Positions 23,531 to 33,673 of a DNA stretch of 64,000 nucleotides are shown in pieces; position 1 is the first letter of the stretch; every line of letters starts with the position of its first letter. The stretch is from Limnomonas spitsbergensis (Eukaryota; Chlorophyta; Chlorophyceae; Chlamydomonadales). The notes below the pieces were generated by a model, which saw nothing but the letters and a program-made list of their open reading frames with translations, searched no databases and was not told the origin of the DNA. The stretch is from positions 310,001-374,000 of the forward strand of contig JAYJMM010000086.1 of assembly GCA_037349105.1 (NCBI GenBank), read 5' to 3'. The translations under genes were made by a program, and so were the position numbers.

Positions 23531-24700
23531 TCCATAAAGACATCATGCACATTTTCCTGTTCTTGGCATTTCAACCTTCTCTGCACCCCTCCATGTACCT
23601 CCACTGCTCAAATAACTGTCCGTTCACACCAAGGGGGTCACACTGTACATTCTGTATATTCCATGACTATTTGGATCCCAGGGAGCATGCCACCCACCAG
23701 GCTTTAAAGCCCACTTGCTTGGAGGCTCGTCGGCTGGGCCTCTCGGCCCGGTGGAACCCGGCCAAGCTGGTGGTCACCAACTTGGCGACCAAGCGGAAGT
23801 TCAACGTCTGCCTTTCCGCGCCAGCGGCTCCCCAGGAGGCATCGCCATAAGTTTTTGAACGTGCACTTCAACCTTTGGGTCGTTGCACCCCTTCTCGCCC
23901 CCTATGTGACTTAGTCCCTGGTTTCGGTTGTGCTTGTACTGTTTTGTGGTTTTTGCTTCGTTTTGTGCGGGCCTTGGGGTAGTTTGGGCCTTTTGGCTGG
24001 CTGCTAGTTGTGTCTTTGTGGGTGGGGGGCCGGCCTTCGTTCAGGAATTAATTTGCCCTTTGCCCTCTTAGTTTCCAGACAGCCCTTTTCTGGCTTCCTG
24101 TCGGCTCATTCTCCTTTTTTAGACTAAGTGCTGTTTTCTCGGTTTTGGTGGAGACGTGCAGCCGCTTTCGGGTAGGATTTGGTGCTTTGGCTAGAGGGGA
24201 ACCGTTTTTTGTGTTTTGTGTTTTACGCATGAGTTATTGCGGCGGCCGTGTGAGTGCTTGCTGGTCGTGTGCCTTTCCTGTTCCTACTCGCCTTTTCTCA
24301 GCTGTTGACGCGGGCCCCATGCGCATTCTGGCTATTTTTTGGGTGTGTCAGCGTCTCAGGGTTCCTAGGGTTGGGCGGCCGGCCTCACACCGTTAAGTCC
24401 AAAGAAATGAATATTCCATTCATCGTCTTCGACATGACTTTGAAAACAGTCCCACCGAATGTCGGTAAGTGGTACCCCTTTTCTTTTTGACCCAACCTAG
24501 TCCCATTTCCCCTGCCAGGGTATACAGAACGGGGCATGGGCGCCTCGTCAGCTTGTACTTCCCAAAACCCACGCCGCTTCGGCGTTCTCTTTCTTTTCTT
24601 TTCAGACAGTCACTCGGGTATAATAATAATAGTTTCATTTTTTAATGAGCGCCTGCGTGGCGCTTTGTCCGAGTGACCAGTGGTGGTGGGAGTGTTGCTA
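23531..24700. other. Possible body of element X; T/G-rich, no intact gene
   Basis: Follows the X terminus. A short open frame (23680-23850, +) ends in RKFNVCLSAPAAPQEASP without a recognisable domain. 24360-24390 resembles 14255-14280, also near an X copy, supporting a shared element about 1 kb long. Confidence 0.5.
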
Positions 24701-24702
24701 TA

Positions 24703-24885
24703 CCGTAGTCACGGACGTATTTCGTTATTTTGATCGTTCTTCAAGGAGCAACGAAATCAGTCGTGAAAATGTTTTTGACTGGAATTTTTCATGTTAAGGG
24801 GCAACGAATCAAAAAAAACGCCAAAACTGCGACTTTTTAAGCAACAACGAAATTCGAAAATAACGAAACACGTCCGTGACTACGG
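24703..24885. mobile_element. 183-bp MITE with 28-bp inverted repeats and TA target duplication
   Basis: The left end starts CCGTAGTCACGGACGTATTT and the right end reads AAACACGTCCGTGACTACGG; the 28-bp arms differ at one position. TA flanks both sides (24701-24702 and 24886-24887), the target choice of Tc1/mariner-like elements. The interior is AT-rich with no open frame. The near-perfect arms suggest recent activity. A longer element with the same TA/CCGTA start is at 40088-40780. Confidence 0.5.
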
Positions 24886-25200
24886 TACTCCGTACTTGCA
24901 GCATGCATGCATACCATGACGCCACATATCGTGCTACCATGATTATATATTTGCACACCACCCTGCGTAAGAAAATACGTTGTCGGTGTATCCCCGACGA
25001 TGATCACGCATGCCGAACTGCATTCCTGATTTCTCAGACCGTGAGGTGTTGAGTTGACCTTCCAGCATGCAAATACGGCATGCAACCGCTACAACGGACA
25101 CCCCGGGTTGCACCCCTCTCTCCTTCCATTTGCCGAGCTACGAGCCCTTGCGCACGCCCTTAAGATTTTGAATCCGCCACTCAGAGACTCGCGTCAAGCA

Positions 25201-25668
25201 ATGGCAGGAACAGGGGTACCACCGAACGCCCCCATGCCAGCCACAGCATTCGCATCAGATTATACGATCCCATCACCTGCCGTAATCGCCCCTATAAGCT
25301 CCTCCTCTTCCTCCTCCCGGCCCTCCACTCCCTCTGCATCATCCAACACGCGCATGGATAACTCGGAGAGTGCAAGCGACGCCGCCCCCCTGTCCGCGAC
25401 AGTCCCCGGGCCTGTCCCTACTAGAGCTGCGGGCGTCTACAAGAGAGCCACCACCGTTGTACGTCCTCCCCCAGCAAAGCCACCGCGCTGGCTCAAGTTG
25501 CTGACAACGGTTTTAAAATTCGGCATCGCGATCGAGGTGATTCACTTCCTCAGCGACCGAGCTACCACCCGGCGCCGGTCCCGAAGAAAACGCGAGCACA
25601 AGTGCGCTGGGTCGGGATGGGCAACTTCATCGCTACTGTTGTTACAGCATCTGAGGCGACTGTTATGA
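25201..25668 (+). CDS. Hypothetical open frame, possible 5' exon
   Basis: From ATG 25201 the frame reads MAGTGVPPNAPMPATAF, then a Ser/Pro/Ala-rich low-complexity stretch of about 100 residues, a hydrophobic segment (LLTTVLKFGIAIEVIHFL) and a basic RRRSRRKR cluster. It could be the first exon of the gene whose exons are at 26540-28827, but no donor joining them in phase is evident. No family recognised. Confidence 0.5.
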   Translation: MAGTGVPPNAPMPATAFASDYTIPSPAVIAPISSSSSSSRPSTPSASSNTRMDNSESASDAAPLSATVPGPVPTRAAGVYKRATTVVRPPPAKPPRWLKLLTTVLKFGIAIEVIHFLSDRATTRRRSRRKREHKCAGSGWATSSLLLLQHLRRLL

Positions 25669-25805
25669 AGTGGGCGTCAGACCAGGAGTTGGCCATAGGG
25701 AGCCTGTTGTGTCAGCATGCATGGGATGATATGCATGGGATGCATGACTTGTTTCTGCAGTGTCAACGCCGCGACCCAGTAGCAGTTTTCCCACGGATTT
25801 CCTGA

Positions 25806-26539
25806 GCTGCATGGGTAGGTGGACTGCATGGATTGCATGGGCTGGTGGTGGGTCAGGCGAGCAGATGTCATGGGCATCAGGTCAATCAACCATTGATCTA
25901 CTGACCGCAGTGTTCACACTTCTGGTTCACCCGTGTGTATGAGCCACCTAGACTCTTATAAGCCCTAGCCTGACTAGACCAGGGCCCTTTTGAACCATGC
26001 TCATCGGCAGATGCACTGTATAATTTGGGAGCTTCAGCAGCGTCAAGGCCTGTGGCAGGGGTGGCCTGGCGCAGGCCACAGCAGCCGACCAAGTCGACCA
26101 GGCCTTGGTCGGCTGGTCAGGGTTTGGTCCCCCATTGGCTTGATTGAGGCTGCCCAGCGGCCTGCCTACGGTGGTCTGGTTTGCACTTGATTGCAATGAA
26201 CGTGATGCCCAGATGCTGACAGCACAGCAACCCTTGCCTTGTCCTTTGTGTGGTTCGCACCTTGTCAGCTGTACTTTGTGCCTTATATGTGTACCTCGTA
26301 TCCTGCACCTCTTGCCGTCCAACTAGTGCCTCGTAGCCTGTACATCGTACCTTGTATATCGTAGCCTGCACCTCGTGCCTTCTACCTTGTACCTCGCAGT
26401 ACGCACTTTGTAACCTGTACCTCGTGGCATGTACCTTGCACCTTGTACCTCATAGTCTGTACCTTGGACGTTGTATCTCCTAGCCCGTACCTCGCGCCTC
26501 ATACCGTAAATCAAGCCTGGGTGACCCCCCTTTTCACAG
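25806..26539. repeat. Dispersed-repeat copy and GTACCTCGTAGCCT-type low-complexity repeat
   Basis: 26030-26195 contains GGTTTGGTCCCCCATTGGC and palindromic GGCC blocks of the common intronic repeat. 26265-26510 is a degenerate 10-12-bp repeat of GTACCT(C/T)GTA(G/C)CCTGCACCTCGT type. Confidence 0.5.
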
Positions 26540-26693
26540 GTGGACTGAGAGTGAACCCGGCAGCAGTGCCAGCGACTCTGGGGAGGAGGACGTCGGCCCG
26601 CTGGACCTGCTTGTAGATTATGTCAATGGCGAGGCAGACATGTCGGCCTTCGCACAGGTGTGTGGGGGGAAGAGGGGGACGAAGGCGCACTGG

Positions 26694-26749
<56 letters not shown>

Positions 26750-28827
26750 GGGGGTTGAATCGCACACTGGATTTGCGAGTATCTTTGCGTCCGTGGCAAG
26801 GAAGTTATGGCCGCGAATGTACAGAATGTGGGGACAGGGGCGATGGCCCTCTGCAGACTGCAAAAGTTATTCTGTTATGAACGAAATAAAGTGTAGACCG
26901 AGTTGTTTTGGATGTTTCGATGGCCGTTGGCCTGCAGCCAATGCCTCTCATGAAAGTGCTCTCTATCACGCTGTGCGGAGATGCTGGTGGCATGGTCCAC
27001 ACTCGTCAACACAACCGGTGTGAATAAGATTACCTGTGACCTTGGTCTGTGACCCCCCCCCAAAACCCTGGTATGTGACCTAAAAACCCTGGTCTGTGAC
27101 CCCCCCCCAAAACCCTGGTATGTGACCTAAAAACCCTGGTCTGTGACCCCCCCCCAAAACCCTGGTATGTGACCTAAAAACCCTGGTCTGTGACCCCCCC
27201 CCAAAACCCTGGTCTACGACCTTCAAACCCTCGTCTTTGACCCCCTAATCCATGGTCTGGGAACCCCCCCCACACACCCTGGTCTGTTATCCCCCCAAAG
27301 CGCTGGCAACCTTCAAACCCCGTGTTCACTCTTCTACCTGCGAGTCTGCCTCTTTCAGGTACTTCTTCCAAAAACATTGCAGGTATTATCCGCAACCCTC
27401 GAACCCTGTATGTCCGCTGGCGACCTTCCAAAAAGCCTCGTTTGAACCCTTCTTGCCGCCTGTCTGCATCTTTCAGGAGCTCCTTCCCACGCATTAATAT
27501 TTAATACATATATTACCCGCAACTCTCAAACCCTGGTCTACCTGCGTTCAACCTTGGACCTCAATCGAAAACGCAGCCAGATCCATGAACCAATTTGTTA
27601 CCACCATCTTCATTTTCCATCCATTTTCCCCCACCAATATCATCGTATCACCAATTCATCGTGTATCACTACGGGACCAGCAACCCTCGGACCCCAGGGT
27701 TTGTCCGATGGCGACCATGCCCCCCAATTAATCTCCGCCACCCGCCGGTCTGCCTGATTCTTTCAGGTTCCCCTTCCCGAGCTGTGTGGTGCCATTGATG
27801 CGGTGGACAGCGAGGTCCTGGATGCTATGGGGGTCATGCGTGGAGATGACGAAGCCAAACAGGTGAGATGTCCCTCACAATTGAAGGTCCCCCCCAAAGG
27901 TTGACCCCAATTCTCCCTCCCGTTGGTTGTTACCCCTCCCCCTCCCTGAAACGAAGTTCCTCCCAAAGGTGTAGCCCCCCCCCCCAAAGGAAGCTCCCCC
28001 CAAATTGGACCACAGTCCCGCCCCAAAAGTGAATTGCCCCCTTCCCCTCAAGTTAACCACAAGCCCCCCCAATGCCCCCCAAAGGAAGCTCCCCCGAAAG
28101 GTTTACCAAAATCCCCCACCAGGAGTCAAATAGTAAAGCAAATGAGAATTAGGCCCCTCGCTAGCCCTGTAATTCATTATGATGCGCTGAAAAATCTGCA
28201 CAAAATCAGGTGTCCACTTGCTCGCCGCGTCCTGGATGTTAGAGGGGTCGGCATGTTCAGCCGGAAGTGGCTGAACATGTTCAGCAGGTCACCATGTGTT
28301 TTTGTTGATGTGGCATTGGACCGTTTCACTTTATCAGCCCCTACAGTCTCTGTTTGTCCCAGAGGTCCTGTAGATGTGCGTTACCTCTCCTCGTAGTAAT
28401 CATTGCTTGAGGGTTGAGGGATACAAAACAAAACAAAAAAATGAAACAACTCATGATCGATTGTCAACGCCAGTTTCTAGTGGGAATCGAAAGTTGTAGT
28501 GAATGCGTGATAGGCTTATAGCAGTCTCCGGTCCCCCCTCTCAGCCCCCGCCCTCTATCGACAGCTGTTTGCATGGTGGGCCCACAGGAGGCGCAGGACA
28601 CGTTGAGCAGTCTCCGTGCAGCCCTGGTGAAGAAGATGGGTGCTGAGGGAGAGTCTCAGCAACAGGCGACAACCGATGTGAAAGCCACCAAAGTGCGGGC
28701 GGAGGGGGAGGAGCCGCAGCGGGCGAAAGCAACGATTGCACGAGCGGAGGGGGACGGCCTGCAGCGAAGGAGGCGGATGATGAAGCCAACGCCAGCAGGG
28801 AGCCAAGGAGAAGCTGGTGGCAGCTGA
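26540..28827 (+). CDS. Unrecognised gene, three terminal exons
   Basis: Exons 26540-26657, 27767-27862 and 28588-28827. Acceptors TTTTCACAG, TTCTTTCAG and GGGCCCACAG; donors GTGTGT and GTGAGA; phases 2-0, 0-0, then stop TGA 28825-28827. The first reads WTESEPGSSASDSGEEDVGP and continues acidic, ending ADMSAFAQ. The second reads VPLPELCGAIDAVDSEVLDA and ends DDEAKQ. The last begins EAQDTLSSLRAALVKKMGAE, is charged and probably helical, and ends Gly/Ser-rich. The 5' exon is unknown; 25201-25668 is one candidate. I do not recognise the family. The intron before 27767 carries two decayed copies of that acceptor-exon junction (27354 and 27474), the same behaviour as in the GLG1 gene downstream. 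Confidence 0.5.
26695..26747. repeat. (TG)n microsatellite, about 26 units
   Basis: 53 bp of pure TG, 37 bp after the donor of the exon ending at 26657. Confidence 0.5.
27044..27240. repeat. 47-bp intronic minisatellite, about 4 copies
   Basis: The unit contains GGTCTGTGACCCCCCCCC and GGTATGTGACCTAAAAACCC. Copies at 27044, 27091, 27138 and 27185 with exact 47-bp spacing, then decayed continuation to about 27300. Confidence 0.5.
27290..27766 (+). repeat. Duplicated acceptor-exon junctions upstream of exon 27767
   Basis: Segments ending TCTGCCTCTTTCAGGTACTT (27346-27365) and TCTGCATCTTTCAGGAGCTC (27464-27483) are copies of the real junction GCCTGATTCTTTCAGGTTCC (27751-27770). Each is preceded by a CTGGCGACC or CTGGCAACC block. 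Only the last retains an open exon. Confidence 0.5.
28252..28279. other. Perfect 11-bp hairpin, 6-nt loop
   Basis: CATGTTCAGCC, loop GGAAGT, GGCTGAACATG. It lies in the intron before the last exon of the 26.5-28.8-kb gene. Function unknown. Confidence 0.5.
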
Positions 28828-29272
28828 TGAGAAGCTGGTGTTTTGGGGCGCAGAATGTTGGCTGGGGGAGGCTGGGAGGTTAGTGACATGGAGAGGCTGC
28901 CTGATAAGACGGGGCTGACAGCCTGTTAGCATGGAGAGCCTTCCAAATGGCATTGGAGGGCATTCGAACGTGTGCGACCTACATTGGTAATAATGGTAAT
29001 AAATCCCATGGGGTAGGTGCGGTGACATATTATGACGAGAGCGTGAGACTATGAGTGAAGTGCTCCTTGGATTTATTTCCCTACGGACTGTAGTGCTCCT
29101 TGGATTGTAGTGCTCCCTGGCGTGTTGTGCTCCTTGGAGTGCTGTACCTCTTGGATTGCAGTGTTTGGGGTGTTCACATCTGCTGTCAGGACACAGCGAC
29201 ACACATACACCAATGCCGGCATGGGACATACTATTGATGGTGTTACAATCGCACCCTGCAAAGGACGGATGT
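28828..29272. repeat. 3' flank with TAGTGCTCCTTGGATTG repeats
   Basis: 29058-29165 holds five degenerate units of about 20 bp based on GTAGTGCTCCTTGGATT. No gene. Confidence 0.5.
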
Positions 29273-29320
29273 GTCTATGACATTTTACATCTGGGCCCTG
29301 CTAATAAACAAGGGAGACGT
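29273..29320 (-). mobile_element. Short LINE 3'-end fragment
   Basis: GTCTATGACATTTTACATCT then GGGCCCTGCTAATAAA matches the LINE terminal signature. Confidence 0.5.
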
Positions 29321-29440
29321 TGTGTCGCGTGATGACGCAGTAGCTGTGCAAGAAACGGTGTGACCACTGGTATAAATAAGTACTCCGGTGGAATTAGAGC
29401 GACTGCACAAACTCGTATGACTTGTACAGTTGTACAATAA

Positions 29441-29520
29441 GAGCGACAGATCGGTGAAGTAGATCTGTAAGGTACTTTCAGCGACAGATCGGTGAAGTAG
29501 ATCTGTAAGGTACTTTCAGT
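29441..29520. repeat. Direct repeat of about 39 bp, two copies
   Basis: GCGACAGATCGGTGAAGTAG followed by ATCTGTAAGGTACTTTCAG occurs twice, back to back with 100% identity over the core, indicating a very recent duplication. Confidence 0.5.
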
Positions 29521-31225
29521 GCCTGCAGATCTATATAAAGAGATATGAGGACTTGGATAAGCTGCTTGCCAGCTTGCAGGGACACAGGATACGGCCCGCA
29601 CGGGCATAAAATCACGTATCGAGACGGTCCACTACGGTGCACCGACTGAACATCCACACTTTTTGAGTATGTCTGGAATGATCGCGCTGAGATTCCACAC
29701 AGCGACACGACCATCGCTAGTGATAAGCCCAACATTTGGTGCATTGAAGATTTGCAGCGATGCATCGCCCAAAAAGTATGCTGCTTGAAGAATCTTAACA
29801 TTTGCATTGTGAGTTTGTGAGCACAGATAGGGCACAGACGCAAGTCATGCTCAGACTGCCCGTTCGAAATTTCGTGGATAATTCACCCGTTTAACGCTTG
29901 CGGATCCATCATTCGTGACATATATTTGCCTTCCGATAAATAGCACTTCAAGAGCTCACGGAATCCAAGCCTGCAGCTCAGCTGCTCAGCTAGTCAGATG
30001 TAACAGATCAGGTGGGAGTGTGAGACGTAAGAAGACTGACTCAACTGAGATGGGATGTGCTAGTGCTTGTATGGGCTGGGTGAAATTAGGAGTTAAATAC
30101 TCTATGGATAATTGCCCGGATGATTGTCTGCTTAAACTAGCATTCCGCATGGTCAATCTGCATGCATACATGGTGACCCTTAGGTGTTACTTGGGGGCCA
30201 TGCAAGATTGCATGGGGGCTGGCATACAGCCATGCATGCCGGTTTTGGCCATTGCACCTCCCCCTCAAATGTGAGATTTGGGGGGGAGGTCGTATTGTAT
30301 CCCGTATGGGGCCTTTTGGCCCGTATCGTAACATAACGTATCGTAACGTAACGTGATAACGTAACCCGTTCCCTGTGTCCCTGTTTACTGCCACCCGGGG
30401 ATAAAGCCGTAACGGATAAAGCACCTGCAATAATTAAACTGGTCCCAGAAGTTAAGTGCGCAATGTGCTTAAGATAATTTTGAGGGTAAAGTTGCCCCTC
30501 AAAAAGGGGGAAAGGCTTAAAACCGTAAAACCGTAAATTACAGCCCTCGGCCAAGTAACCGGTTCCCCATCCAGATTTTCGGCCATCTGATGCCTCCTCT
30601 TTTCGCTGTGTAGCCTCAAATATGCTGCTGAATTAGGCTTGGTACCTGGGGAACCAAATTCAAATTATCGGGGCTGCGCCTCCGTGCTTTAAATAATCTG
30701 TGTGCGAGGGGTGGAAATCACCCTGCGCCGCACCGTTGGTAAGCTTACGTTTGACGTTTCGCTTATGTTGCTTGATTAGCCATGGTGTGTGGCTGCAGAG
30801 TCGATCATGAGCCTCATATCCACAAAGGGTCCTAAGATTTCCACTAGGGGCTCCACACTTAAACATTTCGGGAAATCATGACTTTCATTTTCTACGGTGG
30901 ATTACGTTTCACGGTGTAAGTGCACTGTATTCCTTACACTGGAGTCCCTCATACGGTGTAATTGCCCAATATTATAGGTTATAAGCCTTAGTACCGTAGC
31001 TCCGTAGCCATGTGCTGCTTGCATCATGAATACTGGGTACAAAACTACAGACAGGGCTACGGCTCTGTTTTCATGTTGGGGGAAATGACCAGAAGTCCTG
31101 GTGTTGGCTGGTTGCCCTTAATTTTCTCTATCCTACGAGATGTTCGAATTGAGCTCGACTCCCAAAGCATTACTTTGAGTAAGCGGTCTTGCATATGCTG
31201 CATTCCTGTTTCCTTGTGCCTAACA
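29521..31225. other. Unassigned sequence
   Basis: No supported gene. 30316-30370 is a run of (CGTAACGTAA)-like motifs, and 30890-30960 has repeated TACGGTGTAA motifs. Open frames of 60-130 codons are present on both strands without motifs or splice context. Confidence 0.5.
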
Positions 31226-31558
31226 GTCAATAACGTTACCCCTCTGGGCCCGCTCAAAGCTCGGCCGCGTGGGCGCCCAACTGTTCAGAAGGGAGTAAAG
31301 AAGGAACTAAAAGGAAGGGAGGGGGAAAGGAACAAAAGGAGAGGCCGGGAAGGCAAAGCAGACCAAGTCCAACACCCGAGTTCCACTAGAGACTAGCCCT
31401 CAACAAAGGCTTCACGAAAAGAAAAGTCCAGGAAAGCAAGCGTATCCCACCCCTGCTTGGCCGCGAGGGCGCTCCACTGATCAGAAGGGAGAAGAGAAGA
31501 AACTAAAAAGGGGGCAAGCAACAACAACAACAACAACAAAAGGCAAAAAGAGAAGGCC
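31226..31558 (-). mobile_element. 5'-truncated LINE 3' end, near-identical to 18452-18785
   Basis: Shares GTCAATAACGTTAC, CCTCTGGGCCCGCTCAAAGC, GGCCGCGTGGGCGCCCAACT and the downstream purine-rich tract, with about 95% identity by eye, ending abruptly after AGAGAAGGCC. The start matches that of the 18.45-kb copy, defining the element's 3' terminus; the other end is the 5' truncation point. Confidence 0.5.
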
Positions 31559-32874
31559 TTGTGCGTAACAATGTTACACCCTGCTTGGCAGATGCCTCAG
31601 CAAAAGCCCCAGCGGCCCACGGGTGGGGGCAGTATCAAGCATACGCGGCAGCCGTCGCTTTTAGGGAAAGAAGGGTCGCAGCAGCAGGTCCTGCATGGCA
31701 TAGGCACTGCGGCCTACCCCCAGCAGCGCCGTCGTTGTAGATAAGCAGGATTTCATGCCTGCAGCTTTAGGGCCCTGGACCTGTGAGCTTCACCCCGCCA
31801 GCGGCACCTGACCGAAGCACCTTCTGGACCAGCCGCCGGCGCTCCTTTTGGACTCTGAATTAGATGTTGACATATGACTGCACCGCGCGTTTTGATGTAC
31901 TGCTACTGATGAGTAAATGCACAGTGATATAAGGTATACATGTAACAACATATGACCGCACCGTGCGTTTGACTGAACAGTCAGTTTGTAAATTCTTTGA
32001 CCGCAACTTATCACCCATTGCTGCATCTGCCTTGCTCCCCACTTAATTGCCCAGCCTACTGGAATGCCATCAGATTTGGAAAGGCTACTGTATCACGACG
32101 TATGACTGTACCGTGCGCGTGCGTTTGATTGGACCAACTGTTTTTCGGTTAGATCACCTATTCCTTAAGGTCACCTATTTACCGCGACAACTAGGCTAGT
32201 ATGCAGGCTTGGACATGCTGTTGCCTGTGTGCCACTGTTTATTTGATTGAGCTTCACCTACAACTTGGCTCCATCACGGACTATGGTCCTTGGGGCCAGG
32301 TGCAACACAGCCCATTATAAGTAATTACTTGAACCCATGGCATGTGGGTATGCACTGTTCTAAACTTGTGCCCATGGCTGTAGACCAGGCATACAAGGTT
32401 TGGTCCCCGTAGGCCCGTTTGCGGCAACCCAGGGGTCTACTTAAGGTCCTGAAGGTGGCCTGTTGCACACAAGAGAACGGGCTGCTGTCTGGAACGGTGG
32501 TTGCCTGATGCGTGCACATGCCATGGAAGGGCAGCAGGCGGTTTCGCACATGGCAAGGTTCTTTAATTATTTTCCGTAGTATAGAAAGCCTGAACAAGTC
32601 AACAAGAGTGCAGGCATTCTGCTGGCTGGCCCAGTCGCAGAGCTGCACGTTTTGTCATACCTTAATCAGTCTGCCCTTATCACGATTGTCAAGGTGATCT
32701 ATTTTTTTTAAGAATTGTTGCCGGTACATCATTGATTAGTACCGTACATCCTGGTCTGATCCCGTCAGTTGTTCGTTCATTTGATTCATAATTCGACCCT
32801 CGAGCCTTTTGCATGCAGCAACTAAAATTAGAGAAGCGGATATTTTGCTCACCTTAAAGGCAGGTCTCAGAGGC
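31559..32874. other. Unassigned sequence with a short degenerate repeat
   Basis: Three copies of ATATGACYGCACCGTGCGTT-type sequence occur at about 31871, 31948 and 32100. No gene supported. Confidence 0.5.
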
Positions 32875-33226
32875 GAGGGCGGGCAGCAAAAAAATCAGGG
32901 ACCCCATCCCCCATAATTCTTTAAAACTCATCCGTTTGACGTGATAGTTGCACCTAAGGACTTTTGGGATGGTATCTCGGCTTCAAGAGAAAAACAAAAC
33001 GTTTTTAGGGACTTGACCCCCTCTAGTTTGACATGTGCTGAACGGGTACTTAACGTTGACCGTTGACCATGCACAGGGGGGCGTTGGAAAGCCCTGGCCC
33101 TACCCTATTTGTGAAATGTTCGAAATCCTCATTGTTTGGCTTGCGCGACCTCAGGCACCGTTGGGCCAAAAGCATTTTAAGACCAGATATGGAAAGCTAT
33201 CGTCGTGCTCTATACTTTTCGAGGAT
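32875..33226. repeat. Third copy of the outer inverted-repeat arm sequence
   Basis: Matches 11340-11748 (same strand) and 17640-18010 (opposite strand): AACTCATCCGTTTGAC, GTTGCACCTAAGGACTTTTG, GGGGCGTTGGAAAGCCCTGG. The presence of a solitary copy suggests that the arm's outer part is itself a dispersed element. Confidence 0.5.
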
Positions 33227-33594
33227 CGATCTGAGGCGTGATTTTCCCAAGTGGGATGCGGGATGGTGGCAGAATGGTGACAATTACGGAATTGCCGGTT
33301 GGCAATTACCAATGGTTGTGTAATCCGATATCCGCCACGTGCATACCACGTGCGTGACCCCTCACGCTTTCCAGACACCCCAACCACCGGTATTTCACAC
33401 ATGTCAAACGCACGCTCCCATTCATATTGCAGGTGAATGTTTTTCACGAAACAATATCTGTGTACGCCCCATCTGTTACGAGCGGCGGGTTTGAGACGCT
33501 GATTGCAGATCATACTTATTTCGCTTCGCCCGTTTTGAATTTTGAGTACTGCCCTCTCCAATTCTGCACCCCACCGCGTGTAAAAAAAGCATTG

Positions 33595-33601
33595 TATATA
33601 A
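33595..33601 (+). promoter_or_regulatory. TATA-like box upstream of GLG1
   Basis: TATATAA, 73 bp upstream of the proposed ATG at 33674, a sensible spacing for a short 5' UTR. Position-based inference. Confidence 0.5.
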
Positions 33602-33673
33602 TTGTTTAAGACGACCTGTGGCTCATCTCCACTCTACAAATCAGTGCTGTCCTCGGCACGACTCGAAAATCCA

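Noticed and set aside
29915..30274. 119-codon open frame with many Cys and Met
   Set aside because: No recognisable domain, and CATGCATG-type repeats explain much of its content.
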